The notes below the pieces were generated by a model, which was given only the letters and a program-made list of their open reading frames with translations, had not been told where the DNA came from and did no database searches. From the NCBI GenBank assembly GCA_934358405.1, contig CAKRKL010000074.1, positions 1 through 9,640 on the forward strand: DNA of 9,640 nucleotides, given 5' to 3'. The translations under genes were made by a program, and so were the position numbers. This document shows positions 1 to 7,977 of the stretch, in pieces. The stretch comes from an uncultured Blautia sp. (lineage in GTDB: Bacteria; Bacillota; Clostridia; Lachnospirales; Lachnospiraceae). Each line of letters begins with the position of its first letter. Position 1 is the stretch's first letter.

Positions 1-45
1 CGCCCTCTCACGGCGAAAACACGAGTTCGATTCTCGTACTGGCTG
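1..45 (+). tRNA. tRNA-Glu (anticodon CTC), 3' part only
   Basis: This is the 3' half of a tRNA cut by the window edge. The seven-base anticodon loop CTCTCAC (5-11) carries CTC, which reads the Glu codon GAG, between stem halves CGCC (1-4) and GGCG (12-15). A four-base variable region follows, then a T arm with stem ACGAG/CTCGT (21-25, 33-37) and loop TTCGATT. The 3' acceptor strand ACTGGCT is at 38-44 with discriminator G45. The next bases are CTA, so the CCA end is not encoded and would need to be added by the CCA-adding enzyme. The D arm and 5' acceptor strand lie outside the window, so their integrity cannot be judged. Confidence 0.9.
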
Positions 46-50
46 CTAGG

Positions 51-77
51 AACTTCCGAAGTGATTCGGAAGTTTTT
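51..77 (+). terminator. Intrinsic terminator of the tRNA transcript
   Basis: A perfect 10-bp stem is formed by AACTTCCGAA (51-60) and TTCGGAAGTT (65-74) around the tetraloop GTGA, and the 3' side runs into a T tract (73-77). It begins five bases after the last tRNA base and would end the plus-strand tRNA transcript before the converging ppk cluster. Confidence 0.9.
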
Positions 78-100
78 ATAATGCAACAAAAGCATTACAC

Positions 101-153
101 AAAAACAGAGCAGCAGTCTTGGCAAATAAAATCTGCACCTTCCACTGCTGCTC
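101..153 (-). terminator. Probable intrinsic terminator of the folC-ppk cluster
   Basis: Read on the minus strand, GAGCAGCAG (153-145) can pair with CTGCTGCTC (116-108) in a 9-bp stem, directly followed by TGTTTTT (107-101). The 28-nt loop is longer than usual, which lowers confidence. The site is 46 nt past the ppk stop codon and faces the tRNA terminator, so the interval 51-153 would insulate the two converging transcripts. Apart from this hairpin I see nothing in the gap 78-198. Confidence 0.65.
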
Positions 154-198
154 CCATTTTCAAACACACTTCAAAACCTATTAAGAAGCTTCTGTGCC

Positions 199-2358
199 TT
201 ATTCCTCAATATCCTCTGCAGGCTCTGCCGGAATAAACACTCTGGAATTCTCATGCTTTTCTTTTTTCTTCAGCTTTTGTGCCCTCAAAGCAGCCTCCTT
301 ACAGAATTCCATCTGAGAATTGATCTGAGCCTTTCCTCTTCTGTCCGGCTTCTCATAAGTACCATCCGGCTGTAAAATATGCGCTTTCACATTATCTCTG
401 AATTCCAGATCCAGAACATGCTTAATTTCATCCTTAATCTGTTCATCCTCAACCGGGAAAACAATTTCCACACGGCGATCCAGGTTACGGGGCATCCAGT
501 CGGCACTTCCCATATAGATTTCATCGCTGCCGCCGTTTTTGAAATAGAAAATACGGCTGTGCTCAAGGAAGTTTCCAACAATGGAACGCACATGAATATT
601 CTCACTGACTCCCGGAATTCCCACACGCAGACAGCAGATTCCTCGAATCAGAAGATAAATCTGCACGCCACAGGAGGATGCATGATACAGTGCTGCAATG
701 ATCTTAGGATCACAAAGAGAGTTCATTTTTGCCACGATCATACCAGGCATACCTTTCTGTGCATGATCTGCTTCTCTCTGGATCATCTTCAGGAAACGAT
801 CCTTCATCCAAATCGGTGCCACGATCAGGCGATTCCAGCTCTTTGGCTCTGAATATCCGGAAAGCATATTGAATACAGCTGTTGCATCCTCTCCAAAACG
901 CTCATCGCAGGTAAAAATACCGCAGTCTGTATACAGCTTCGCGGTGGAATCATTATAGTTACCGGTTGCAAGATGTACATAACGGCGAATTCCGGTATCC
1001 TCACGGCGTACTACCAGGGTGATCTTACTGTGGGTCTTCAGACCAACCAGACCGTAAATAACGTGGCAGCCTGCTTTTTCCAGCATCTTCGCCCATACAA
1101 TATTATGCTCCTCATCAAAGCGCGCCTTCAGCTCTACCAGAACAGAAACCTGCTTGCCATTTTCTGCAGCCTGTGCAAGAGCAGCAATAATAGGAGAATT
1201 GCCGCTGACACGGTACAAAGTCTGCTTAATTGCCAGAACATCCGGATCCTTTGCCGCCTGACGCACAAAGTTTACAACCGGGTCAAAGCTCATATATGGA
1301 TGATGAAGGAACACATCCCCTTCCCGGATCACCTGGAAAATATCCTTGCTGGTATCTGCAAATGCCGGAACTGCTGCCGGTGTATATTTTGGCTCTTTAT
1401 ACTGGTCAAAGCCTTCCTGACCATACACCTTCATCAGCATAGTCAGATCCAGCGGCCCGTTAATGTAGAAAATATCCTCTTCTTTAATGTCAAATTCTTT
1501 TTTCAGAATACCAAGAAGACGGGAATCCATTTTGTCTTCCACTTCCAGGCGGATAACTTCACCCCACTGGCGTTTCTTCAGCTGCTTCTGAATTTCTACC
1601 AGAAGGTCCTCCGCACCATCTTCGTCAATTGACAGGTCCGCATTTCTCATAATACGGTAAGGATGTGCACATACCACATCATATCCCAGGAAAAGCTTAT
1701 CAATATTCCTCTCAATGATTTCCTCCAGAAGAATCACCGTAGTGTCTTCTTTCTTTACAGACGGAATCACAATCACACGGGGAAGCACAGAAGGCACCTG
1801 GACAGTAGCAAACACCAGAACCTCTTTTCCTTTTTTCTTATCCTTTTTGGAAATCAGGGCCCCGATATTCAATGTCTTATTTCGAATCAGCGGAAATGGT
1901 CTGGAGGAATCCATAGCCATGGGGGTCAGCACCGGATATACATTATCCTCAAAATAGCGATCCACATACTCCTGCTGTTCTGTATTCAGCTTTTCATGCT
2001 CCATTGCAAGATGAAAGCCAGCCTTCTCAAGAGCCGGCAAAAGAGAACGGTTCAAGGTGCTGTACTGGGAGCGCACAAGCTCATGCGTCTGTACGCTGAT
2101 TTCTTTTAACTGCTCCTTTGGGCTCATACCTGCAATGTCTGTTTTTGCGTAGCCGGCATGCACCTGATCCTTCAGGGATGCTACACGTACCATATAAAAT
2201 TCGTCCAGGTTAGATGATACAATGCTGGTAAATTTCAGTCTTTCAAATAAAGGCAGGCTCTTATCTCTTGCTTCTGAAAGAACGCGGTCGTCAAACTTCA
2301 GCCAGCTTAACTCCCTGTTTACAAAATACTCCGGTTTTTCAAAATTTTTCAGATCCAT
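199..2358 (-). CDS. ppk: Polyphosphate kinase 1 (PPK1)
   Basis: PPK1 reversibly transfers the gamma phosphate of ATP onto inorganic polyphosphate, in the cytoplasm or at the inner face of the membrane. The chosen product is 719 aa, close to the E. coli enzyme (688 aa). The N-terminal domain opens with the typical YFVNRELSWLKF, and the family block PLFERLKFTSIVSSNLDEFY follows. Two phospholipase-D-like C-terminal domains hold both expected histidines: His443 in THSK (counterpart of E. coli His435, the phosphorylated residue) and His600 in EHSR (counterpart of His592). The block LKARFDEEHN, also typical, lies between the domains' key sites. The open frame extends to a GTG at 2373, but that would overlap the ppx stop codon and destroy the use of AGGAGGGG as ribosome binding site, so ATG 2358 is preferred. 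The C-terminal 30 residues are charged and look like a non-conserved tail. It is the last gene of the cluster, 11 nt after ppx, consistent with coupled expression. Confidence 0.97.
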   Translation of the reverse strand: MDLKNFEKPEYFVNRELSWLKFDDRVLSEARDKSLPLFERLKFTSIVSSNLDEFYMVRVASLKDQVHAGYAKTDIAGMSPKEQLKEISVQTHELVRSQYSTLNRSLLPALEKAGFHLAMEHEKLNTEQQEYVDRYFEDNVYPVLTPMAMDSSRPFPLIRNKTLNIGALISKKDKKKGKEVLVFATVQVPSVLPRVIVIPSVKKEDTTVILLEEIIERNIDKLFLGYDVVCAHPYRIMRNADLSIDEDGAEDLLVEIQKQLKKRQWGEVIRLEVEDKMDSRLLGILKKEFDIKEEDIFYINGPLDLTMLMKVYGQEGFDQYKEPKYTPAAVPAFADTSKDIFQVIREGDVFLHHPYMSFDPVVNFVRQAAKDPDVLAIKQTLYRVSGNSPIIAALAQAAENGKQVSVLVELKARFDEEHNIVWAKMLEKAGCHVIYGLVGLKTHSKITLVVRREDTGIRRYVHLATGNYNDSTAKLYTDCGIFTCDERFGEDATAVFNMLSGYSEPKSWNRLIVAPIWMKDRFLKMIQREADHAQKGMPGMIVAKMNSLCDPKIIAALYHASSCGVQIYLLIRGICCLRVGIPGVSENIHVRSIVGNFLEHSRIFYFKNGGSDEIYMGSADWMPRNLDRRVEIVFPVEDEQIKDEIKHVLDLEFRDNVKAHILQPDGTYEKPDRRGKAQINSQMEFCKEAALRAQKLKKKEKHENSRVFIPAEPAEDIEE

Positions 2359-2362
2359 GGTG

Positions 2363-2370
2363 CCCCTCCT
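2363..2370 (-). promoter_or_regulatory. Ribosome binding site deciding the ppk start
   Basis: AGGAGGGG on the minus strand begins on the last base of the ppx TGA stop and ends 4 nt before ATG 2358. It supports that ATG over the in-frame GTG five codons upstream, and implies that ribosomes finishing ppx deliver translation to ppk. Confidence 0.8.
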
Positions 2371-3905
2371 CACATCTTTCTCTTACGTCTGAATAACAGA
2401 CGGATACCAAATACCTCTTCAAAAAATTCAACCTTATCTTTTAAAAGCCCAAGTTCAAGAGAAATATCCTGCTCGGAATCCACAGTCAGGATAAGGGTTC
2501 TGTCCTTAAGCACAGCCTTCATATTCTTTACTTTCTGATAATGGCTGCGGTCCATGGCATTTGCAATACGAAGGATCGCAGTCAGCTTGGCAATCAACAG
2601 GTAAATGGAACGGTCCATTCCGCTTTCTCCTGCGATTTCTCTGTAGTAAACAAATTCTGTTGTATTATAGCGCACTGCATTGGCGATGATCTGGCGTTCT
2701 TCTGTGGAAAGTCCGATAATTTCCGTAGCCATAATGATCTGATAAGAGCATTCTGCCACATCTCCCATACTGATGTACTTTCCGCAGTCATGAAGCTGCA
2801 CTGCGATCTGCAAAAGCAGACGTTCTCTGTCGCCCATTCCGTGCACTTTCTTCATACTGTCAAAAATAGCAAGTGCCAGGTCTGTGGTTCCCTTGATGTG
2901 ATCCTTTCCGGTGGAAAAACGTTTCGCAATGTTGCGGGAAGCCACCAAAATGTCATTTTCAAAATTATGTACGCTCTTGATGAAATTTTTCTTTTCTCCA
3001 AAATCATAGGCAATTCCATCCAAAAGAGACACTCCCGGCATCCACAGAGCTTCCGCATTAAACAGATCAATAAAGTCTTTACAGATTACCATAGTCGGCA
3101 CGATCAGCGCTGCATATTCCAGATCAATATCCATCTCCTCCGCCAGAGCTTCCTCTGTTTTGCAGACAGTCTTTTCATAACGGTTCAAAAATTCAGCCTT
3201 TGTGATAATATTATCCTGCCGTTCTTCCTTAAAAAGAGTTTCGGTAAGAAAGTCTCCCATGAGGATCATATTTTTAATGTCCCGGTCCTTCATGTAAAGA
3301 CGTTTAAAGCCCATAAGATCGTTGCGGATAAACTCTTCCACCAGCTGTGCATAGTTGGTGTTGGTTTTCTCCAGCTCTTTCAGTCTCTGACGAATACGTA
3401 CGCTTCCCATCTTCAGGCTCTGGGTGGTCACAAGAGCATCTTTATCAAACAGGGAAATCTGCAGGTTTCCGCCTCCAACATCCAGAATAGCAGTTCCCTT
3501 CTGGATCATTTTCTTAAAACCGTTTTCAATTGCCGCAATAGATTTATACCCAAGAAAATGCTGCTCTGCATTGCTTAGAACCTCCACATGGATTCCGGTT
3601 CTTCTGTAAATCTGCTCGATGATGATAATCGGATTTTTCATCTCACGAAAAACACTGGTTGTGCAGGCACGATATTCCTTTACTCCGTACTCCTCCATGA
3701 TCCTTTTAAAATCATTGAGTACTTCACAGATCGTATCAACCTTATCCACTTCCATATTTCCACCGGAATAAACACCCACGCCAAGATTCAAGCGATATCG
3801 GATATCATCCACCGTCCGAAATCCGCCCTTTCTGGAAAACTCAAAAATCTTCATACAAATCTCGTATGAACTGATATCAATTGCCGCAAATGTGGTTACT
3901 GCCAT
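2370..3905 (-). CDS. ppx: Ppx/GppA-family phosphatase with C-terminal HD domain
   Basis: Members of this family release phosphate from polyphosphate (Ppx) or convert pppGpp to ppGpp (GppA). The 511-aa protein has an ASKHA-type N-terminal half: first phosphate loop at about 8-15 (AIDISSYE), the region carrying the putative catalytic Glu114 (LSNAEQHFLGY), and a second phosphate loop LDVGGGN at 141-147. The C-terminal half is an HD hydrolase-like domain with His336, HD at 372-373 (VQLHDCGKY) and the LRIANAMDRS block whose Asp452 matches the last metal-binding position. The loops are divergent: loop 1 lacks the usual GSNS, EEAR is EQHF, and GGGSTE is GGGNLQ. Polyphosphatase activity is therefore family-based inference; a pppGpp hydrolase or a nucleotide or polyphosphate sensor is possible. 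The start ATG 3905 has AGGAGG 9 nt upstream. Its stop overlaps the ppk ribosome binding site, and this placement favours a role in polyphosphate turnover. Confidence 0.9.
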   Translation of the reverse strand: MAVTTFAAIDISSYEICMKIFEFSRKGGFRTVDDIRYRLNLGVGVYSGGNMEVDKVDTICEVLNDFKRIMEEYGVKEYRACTTSVFREMKNPIIIIEQIYRRTGIHVEVLSNAEQHFLGYKSIAAIENGFKKMIQKGTAILDVGGGNLQISLFDKDALVTTQSLKMGSVRIRQRLKELEKTNTNYAQLVEEFIRNDLMGFKRLYMKDRDIKNMILMGDFLTETLFKEERQDNIITKAEFLNRYEKTVCKTEEALAEEMDIDLEYAALIVPTMVICKDFIDLFNAEALWMPGVSLLDGIAYDFGEKKNFIKSVHNFENDILVASRNIAKRFSTGKDHIKGTTDLALAIFDSMKKVHGMGDRERLLLQIAVQLHDCGKYISMGDVAECSYQIIMATEIIGLSTEERQIIANAVRYNTTEFVYYREIAGESGMDRSIYLLIAKLTAILRIANAMDRSHYQKVKNMKAVLKDRTLILTVDSEQDISLELGLLKDKVEFFEEVFGIRLLFRRKRKM

Positions 3906-3946
3906 ACCTTATTTCCTCCTGCCAAAGGTTCTTTAGGTTACTGCTC

Positions 3947-5248
3947 TTAGCTGGTGCCAAGTATATGGTCTATAAACTGCTGTGCCGTTCTTCCTGTCAG
4001 GCCTCCGTGGGAAAGCTCCCAGGCGTTTGCCTTCATAAGAAGCTCTTCTGTTGGCATCGTGACTCCATAGCGCTCTGCCAGAGTGGTAACTATGTTCTGG
4101 AATTCCTTTTTGTTTGGCGCACCAAAATAGATGCGTACGCCGAAACGGTAAACCAGGGAAAGCTTCTCCTGTACGGTATCAGAGGAATGCAGATCATCAT
4201 CATCTGCCACCTCAAGCTTGTCACCGGATTTTTCCCGCACAAGATGACGTCTGTTGCTGGTTGCATAGATCAGAATGTTGTCTGGCTTTTTCTCCAGACC
4301 ACCTTCGATCACAGCCTTCAGATATTTATATTCGATTTCAAATTCCTCAAAGGAAAGATCGTCCATGTAAAGAATAAATTTGTAATTACGGTTTTTAATC
4401 TGGGCAATCACATCATTAAGATCCTGGAACTGGTGCTTGTACACCTCGATAATACGAAGTCCTTCGTCATAGTAACGATTCAGGATTCCCTTGATACTGG
4501 AGGATTTACCGGTTCCTGCATCACCAAAGAGCAGACAGTTGTTAGCTTTTTTCCCTCTTACAAAGGCTTCTGTATTCTCAATCAGTTTCTGTTTTGGGAT
4601 TTCGTACCCAACCAGATCCTCCAGGTTTACATGGGCAATCCTGGTGATTGGTGCGATTACCGGCTTCCCGTCTTTTCCATGCTCAATACGGAATGCTTTG
4701 TTAAGCCCCAGCTTTCCAACACCGAAATCCTTGTAAAACTGTACCATATCCGCCATAAATTCATCCACAGTGGAAGCCTCTGCCAGACGTTTGCTCATGT
4801 CGCAGATACGGTCGCAGATTCTCTGGTTATATACCTTACTGTTGCAGCCCGTATTCACATAATTGCAGAGAAGCTCTGTACAGTCTGTTCCAAAAGCCTT
4901 ATCAAAAACAGCAAGATCGTAGTCGTAAAGCTCCTTGAAAATCTCGAAGTCATGCATTGCCAGATGATTGATGCTGCCCTTTACTTTTCCTCTGATTTCA
5001 GAGGCTGTGCTGAATGCGTTTTCATGATTTACCAAAAGCTGTGTCAGATAATTGTGCCACAGATTTCCGGAAAATCCATACATTCCAGCCATCTCCACCA
5101 GGCTTCCCACTATATGGAAAAATTCTTCTCTTCGGTTTTCAAAGTCTTCTTCCTTTGCCTCATAGCTGTTCATCAGTGATGTCATTGTGTCCAGTATCCT
5201 GCCGTTTTCAAAATCACGATAAAGGATACATTCCTGTGTTCTTGCCAT
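3947..5248 (-). CDS. DUF815-family AAA+ ATPase, function unknown
   Basis: This 433-aa soluble protein has no signal peptide or membrane segment. Residues from about 200 to the end form a P-loop ATPase module of the DUF815 type: GYEIPKQKLIENTEAF before the nucleotide site, Walker A GDAGTGKS at 242-249, Walker B FILYMDDLSFEE at 291-302, a sensor-1-like ATSNRRHL at 329-336, and the family signature HSSDTVQEKLSLVYRFG at 354-370 with a candidate arginine finger Arg368. The first ~200 residues are mostly helical by composition, with no motif I recognise. The biochemical role of the family is not established; AAA+ folding suggests ATP-driven remodelling of a protein or nucleic acid partner. GAGAGG sits upstream of ATG 5248. 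It lies 41 nt upstream of ppx with no terminator between, hence probably co-transcribed with ppx-ppk, but any link to polyphosphate is inference. The identification as a DUF815 ATPase is firm; the function is open. Confidence 0.9.
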   Translation of the reverse strand: MARTQECILYRDFENGRILDTMTSLMNSYEAKEEDFENRREEFFHIVGSLVEMAGMYGFSGNLWHNYLTQLLVNHENAFSTASEIRGKVKGSINHLAMHDFEIFKELYDYDLAVFDKAFGTDCTELLCNYVNTGCNSKVYNQRICDRICDMSKRLAEASTVDEFMADMVQFYKDFGVGKLGLNKAFRIEHGKDGKPVIAPITRIAHVNLEDLVGYEIPKQKLIENTEAFVRGKKANNCLLFGDAGTGKSSSIKGILNRYYDEGLRIIEVYKHQFQDLNDVIAQIKNRNYKFILYMDDLSFEEFEIEYKYLKAVIEGGLEKKPDNILIYATSNRRHLVREKSGDKLEVADDDDLHSSDTVQEKLSLVYRFGVRIYFGAPNKKEFQNIVTTLAERYGVTMPTEELLMKANAWELSHGGLTGRTAQQFIDHILGTS

Positions 5249-5391
5249 TTTTATTTCCTCTCAATTCCACGGCGCAGCTGCAGCTCCACCTGCGGTTTCA
5301 AACAGAGCCTTTCTCTGCAGCCATTTTACGATTTTACTTTTCTTATATTAAAAACAGATAAAATTCCTTTTAATTTTTTGTTTAATTTTTC
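5249..5391 (-). other. AT-rich gap between pheA and the DUF815 gene, with possible leader hairpin
   Basis: This 143-nt gap is the largest inside the minus-strand cluster. The half next to pheA is very A/T rich (runs of A and T between 5340 and 5391) and shows no GC stem plus T tract, so I see no terminator. It contains TAATAT- and TAAAAT-like -10 strings but no convincing -35 at the right distance, so an internal promoter is possible but unsupported. Nearer the start codon, GCTGCAG (5277-5283) can pair with CTGCAGC (5315-5321); a competing short hairpin CAGAG/CTCTG overlaps the second arm. This could be a leader structure or chance. Confidence 0.3.
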
Positions 5392-6522
5392 CTAATAATT
5401 TCCAAGAATCTTCAAATAGCTTGTCTCTGCTTCCATTCCCCGAAGTGCGTTCTTCACCGCACTGTCCCGAAGGTTTCCCTCAAAGTCCACGAAGAAACGA
5501 TATTCCCAGGTTTTCCCCGGAATAGGACGGGACTCGATCTTGGTCATGTTCAGACCATTGTAAATCATATGGGAAAGTACGTTATACAGGGTTCCGCTTT
5601 CGTGGCGTGCCTCAAAGCAGACGCTGATTTTGGAGCTGTTATTCTCGTATACAGGCTTTTTTGCCAGAATAATAAATCTTGTTGCGTTACTGTCATTTTT
5701 ACAGATATTCTCCGCCAGCACCTTCAGCCTGTAAAACTCTCCGGCATCCCTGCTTGCAATTGCTGCATGTGTTCTGTCCTTTTCTTCGCTGACCTTCTTT
5801 GCCGCAGCAGCAGTATTGCTCACTGCATTTAGCTTCCAGCTTCTGTGCTCCTCCAGGTATTCCTTACACTGCGCAAGGCCCTGGGGATGAGAGTAAACAC
5901 ATGAAATATCGGAAAGCTCTGCTTCCGGCAATCCAAGCAGAACGTGCTCCACCTTCAGCACCTGCTCTCCAACAATAAACAGATTATATTCTGTTAAAAG
6001 ATCATAAATGTCTGCCACAATCCCGGCAGTAGAGTTCTCAATAGGAAGAACTGCGTAATCCGCTTTTCCTGCTGCCACCTCTTCCATTGCATCCCGGAAC
6101 AGCTTCACATGATAGCTTTTAATATCATCCTGGAAATAGGCGCGCATTGCCCCATAGCTGTAAGCTCCTTCCACGCCCTGGAAAACTACAGTCACATTGT
6201 CACGCGGAAGCTCCTCTACCATCTGGAAAGCTTCCTCTTCTTTTGGTCCGAATTCTGTAAGCAGCTGATACTGTCGCTTTCTGCTGATTGCCATGATCTG
6301 CTGAAAAAGCTCCTGCGCCCCAAGCTGATTAAAGGTTCCATGCGCTTTACTGCGAATCTCTTCCAGCTTGGCATGCTCTCTTTCCGGATCCAGAACCTGC
6401 TTTCCAGTATGGATTTTGTACTCGGCTACTTCCTCACAAACCTTCATCCGCTTCTCAAAAAGCTCCACCATCTGGTTGTCAATCTCGTCTATTTTCCGTC
6501 TGCATTCCTGCAAATCTGTCAT
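5392..6522 (-). CDS. pheA: Bifunctional chorismate mutase / prephenate dehydratase (P-protein)
   Basis: This 376-aa cytoplasmic enzyme converts chorismate to prephenate and prephenate to phenylpyruvate, the committed steps to phenylalanine; E. coli PheA is 386 aa. Residues 1-90 are an AroQ-type chorismate mutase; Arg8, Arg25, Lys36, Asp45, Arg48 and Glu49 fit the E. coli catalytic positions 11, 28, 39, 48, 51 and 52. Residues about 110-290 are the dehydratase: FQGVEGAYS, the VLPIENSTAG block (158-167), SHPQGLAQC (211-219), and the catalytic TRF in NATRF (279-283). Residues from about 297 are an ACT domain with ESRP at 330-333, the phenylalanine-binding motif, and GTLY at 310-313 where E. coli has GALV. 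Feedback inhibition by phenylalanine is therefore expected. ATG 6522 is preceded by GAGAGG. It follows folC by 47 nt, without a visible promoter, terminator, T-box or leader peptide of its own, so it is probably transcribed from the folC promoter. Confidence 0.97.
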   Translation of the reverse strand: MTDLQECRRKIDEIDNQMVELFEKRMKVCEEVAEYKIHTGKQVLDPEREHAKLEEIRSKAHGTFNQLGAQELFQQIMAISRKRQYQLLTEFGPKEEEAFQMVEELPRDNVTVVFQGVEGAYSYGAMRAYFQDDIKSYHVKLFRDAMEEVAAGKADYAVLPIENSTAGIVADIYDLLTEYNLFIVGEQVLKVEHVLLGLPEAELSDISCVYSHPQGLAQCKEYLEEHRSWKLNAVSNTAAAAKKVSEEKDRTHAAIASRDAGEFYRLKVLAENICKNDSNATRFIILAKKPVYENNSSKISVCFEARHESGTLYNVLSHMIYNGLNMTKIESRPIPGKTWEYRFFVDFEGNLRDSAVKNALRGMEAETSYLKILGNY

Positions 6523-6569
6523 ATTGTATCCTCTCAGTTTCTGTTATGATATATTTTGTAAACCCCTGT

Positions 6570-7859
6570 TCACATTCTTTCTTCCACTATTTTTGTCAGC
6601 TCTCCGATAAAGGATAAAGAGCCAAATGCAAGAATCACACTGTTTTCATTCTCTCCCGCACAGGCAAATGCCTTCTCAACTGCATCCTGAATGCTCTTTG
6701 TACTCTCTGTATTCGGATTAAATTCTCTTGCTGCCTCTGCCAGTTTCTTTGCCGGAAGTGCACGGGGATTGTTCGGTGTTTCCAGGGTATAAATTTTCTC
6801 TGCAAAATGAGCTGTTTTCTCAAGGACAGTCCTATATTCCTTATCTGCAAAAACACCCATAATATAAATCAGTCTTTTTCCTTTAAAATAATGACGAATG
6901 GATTCTTCCATCTTATCTGCTGCCCCGGCATTGTGAGCACCATCCACAATAAACAAGGGCTTCTGGCAGATCACGGTAAATCTTCCCTTCCAGCTTGTAT
7001 GGAAAAGCCCATCCTTGCGCTGTTCCATAGTAGTGTGCCATCCAAGCTCATCCAGGATTTCAAGGGCTTCAAGAGCCAGCACTGCATTCTCCTTCTGATA
7101 AACTCCTGCAAGGGAAATGTTGAATTTCTCCCCTTTATAAGAAAAGCTCTGTCCAAATATGCTTTCTTTTTCCAGAACCGCCTGATCCGGATCTGATACC
7201 GTACAGGAAACGCCAAGCTTTTTGCAGGTTTCTGCAATCACCTGCATAGCCTCCGGTTTCTGCCTGGTTGTTACAGCTTCGCAGCCTGCCTTAATAATGC
7301 CGGCCTTCTTCTGTGTAATCTCTTCAAGGGTATTTCCAAGAAATGACATGTGATCCATACTGATGGAAACCAGTACAGCAAGCTTTGTGTTTTTTATAAT
7401 ATTGGTGGCGTCCAGATTGCCTCCCATACCTGTCTCCAGAAGGACAAGGTCACAGTTTTCTTCTTTAAAATATAAAAATGCTGCCGCAGTTTCGATTTCA
7501 AACGGGGTCGGATGATTCAGCCCTGCCTCTGTCATCTCATCAATTGCCTGGGAAATCCTGGTAACATGCCTGGCAAATGCCTCTCTGGAAATCTGCTCTC
7601 CTGCCACCTCCAGGCGTTCTCTGTAGGAATACAAGGTAGGAGATATATATCTGCCCACACGATAGCCGGCCCTGGTAAGGGTCGTATATAAATATGCGAT
7701 CACAGATCCCTTCCCATTGGTTCCTGCTACATGCACAAAAGGAACCTCATCCTGTGGATTGTCAAGTCTGTCCAGCATTTCCTTCATATTGTCAAGGCCC
7801 AGCACAGAACCATATTTCGCCGAATCGTCAATATATGCACGGCACTCCTGGTAATTCAT
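6570..7859 (-). CDS. folC: Folylpolyglutamate synthase / dihydrofolate synthase
   Basis: FolC adds glutamate to folates using ATP, and in many bacteria also joins glutamate to dihydropteroate to make dihydrofolate. The 429-aa length matches the family (E. coli 422). Visible Mur-ligase-type motifs are the P loop GTNGKGS at 46-52, ETGMGGNLDATN (142-153), the SMDHMSFLGNTLEEIT block with metal-binding His170, KKAGIIK with Lys185 as the candidate carbamylated lysine, DGAHN at 306-310 linking to the C-terminal domain, and the closing FGSLSFIGE. Whether it has one or both activities cannot be read from the sequence. ATG 7859 has GGAGGAG 7 nt upstream. It is the first gene of the minus-strand cluster, about 124 nt downstream of the predicted transcription start, behind a repeat-containing leader (see 7878-7986). 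Confidence 0.96.
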   Translation of the reverse strand: MNYQECRAYIDDSAKYGSVLGLDNMKEMLDRLDNPQDEVPFVHVAGTNGKGSVIAYLYTTLTRAGYRVGRYISPTLYSYRERLEVAGEQISREAFARHVTRISQAIDEMTEAGLNHPTPFEIETAAAFLYFKEENCDLVLLETGMGGNLDATNIIKNTKLAVLVSISMDHMSFLGNTLEEITQKKAGIIKAGCEAVTTRQKPEAMQVIAETCKKLGVSCTVSDPDQAVLEKESIFGQSFSYKGEKFNISLAGVYQKENAVLALEALEILDELGWHTTMEQRKDGLFHTSWKGRFTVICQKPLFIVDGAHNAGAADKMEESIRHYFKGKRLIYIMGVFADKEYRTVLEKTAHFAEKIYTLETPNNPRALPAKKLAEAAREFNPNTESTKSIQDAVEKAFACAGENENSVILAFGSLSFIGELTKIVEERM

Positions 7860-7877
7860 AATAAAACTCCTCCATCC

Positions 7878-7909
7878 TGCGTATCGGAAATATGCGATGC
7901 CACGCCTCG
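7878..7909. repeat. 32-nt direct repeat, copy 1
   Basis: This unit starts TGCGTATCGG and ends CACGCCTCG on the plus strand. It matches 7946-7977 at 31 of 32 positions; the only difference is C7901 against T7969. It ends 5 nt upstream (in folC sense) of the folC ribosome binding site. It contains the arm GGAAATATGCGA (7886-7897) but lacks the inverted partner seen after copy 2. Confidence 0.9.
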
Positions 7910-7945
7910 TCTTTCGGGAACCGCGAACTCCGCATTCGCTACGTT

Positions 7946-7977
7946 TGCGTATCGGAAATATGCGATGCTACGCCTCG
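7946..7977. repeat. 32-nt direct repeat, copy 2
   Basis: The second copy of the unit at 7878-7909, 68 nt further right. The 36 nt between the copies are not unrelated: they contain their own short inverted pair GCGAA/TTCGC (7923-7927 and 7935-7939) and a GCTACG-type string, so they may be a decayed variant of the same element. Both copies lie in the folC leader. The shape suggests a dispersed palindromic repeat of REP or MITE type, but only a genome search could show dispersal. Confidence 0.9.

Noticed and set aside
2359..2373. GTG start of ppk at 2373.
   Set aside because: It would place the AGGAGGGG site inside the coding region and overlap the ppx stop codon, while ATG 2358 has ideal spacing and starts next to the conserved PPK1 N-terminus.
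2541..3578. A 345-codon plus-strand open frame opposite ppx.
   Set aside because: It has no family resemblance, and the opposite strand carries the Ppx/GppA and HD motifs with a good ribosome binding site. The frames at 973-1632 and 1663-2109 opposite ppk are rejected on the same grounds.
3881..5179. A 432-codon plus-strand open frame opposite the DUF815 gene.
   Set aside because: It is antisense to a gene with complete ATPase motifs, has no recognisable domain, and its composition (many Cys, His, Ile, Phe) is typical of a reverse-strand shadow.
6523..6569. Separate promoter or T-box leader for pheA.
   Set aside because: The gap is only 47 nt, the -35/-10 candidates are poor or wrongly spaced, and there is no room for a T-box.
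7878..7977. CRISPR array (two 32-nt repeats with a 36-nt spacer).
   Set aside because: There are only two repeats, the second continues into a palindrome, the spacer resembles a decayed repeat, and no cas gene is present.
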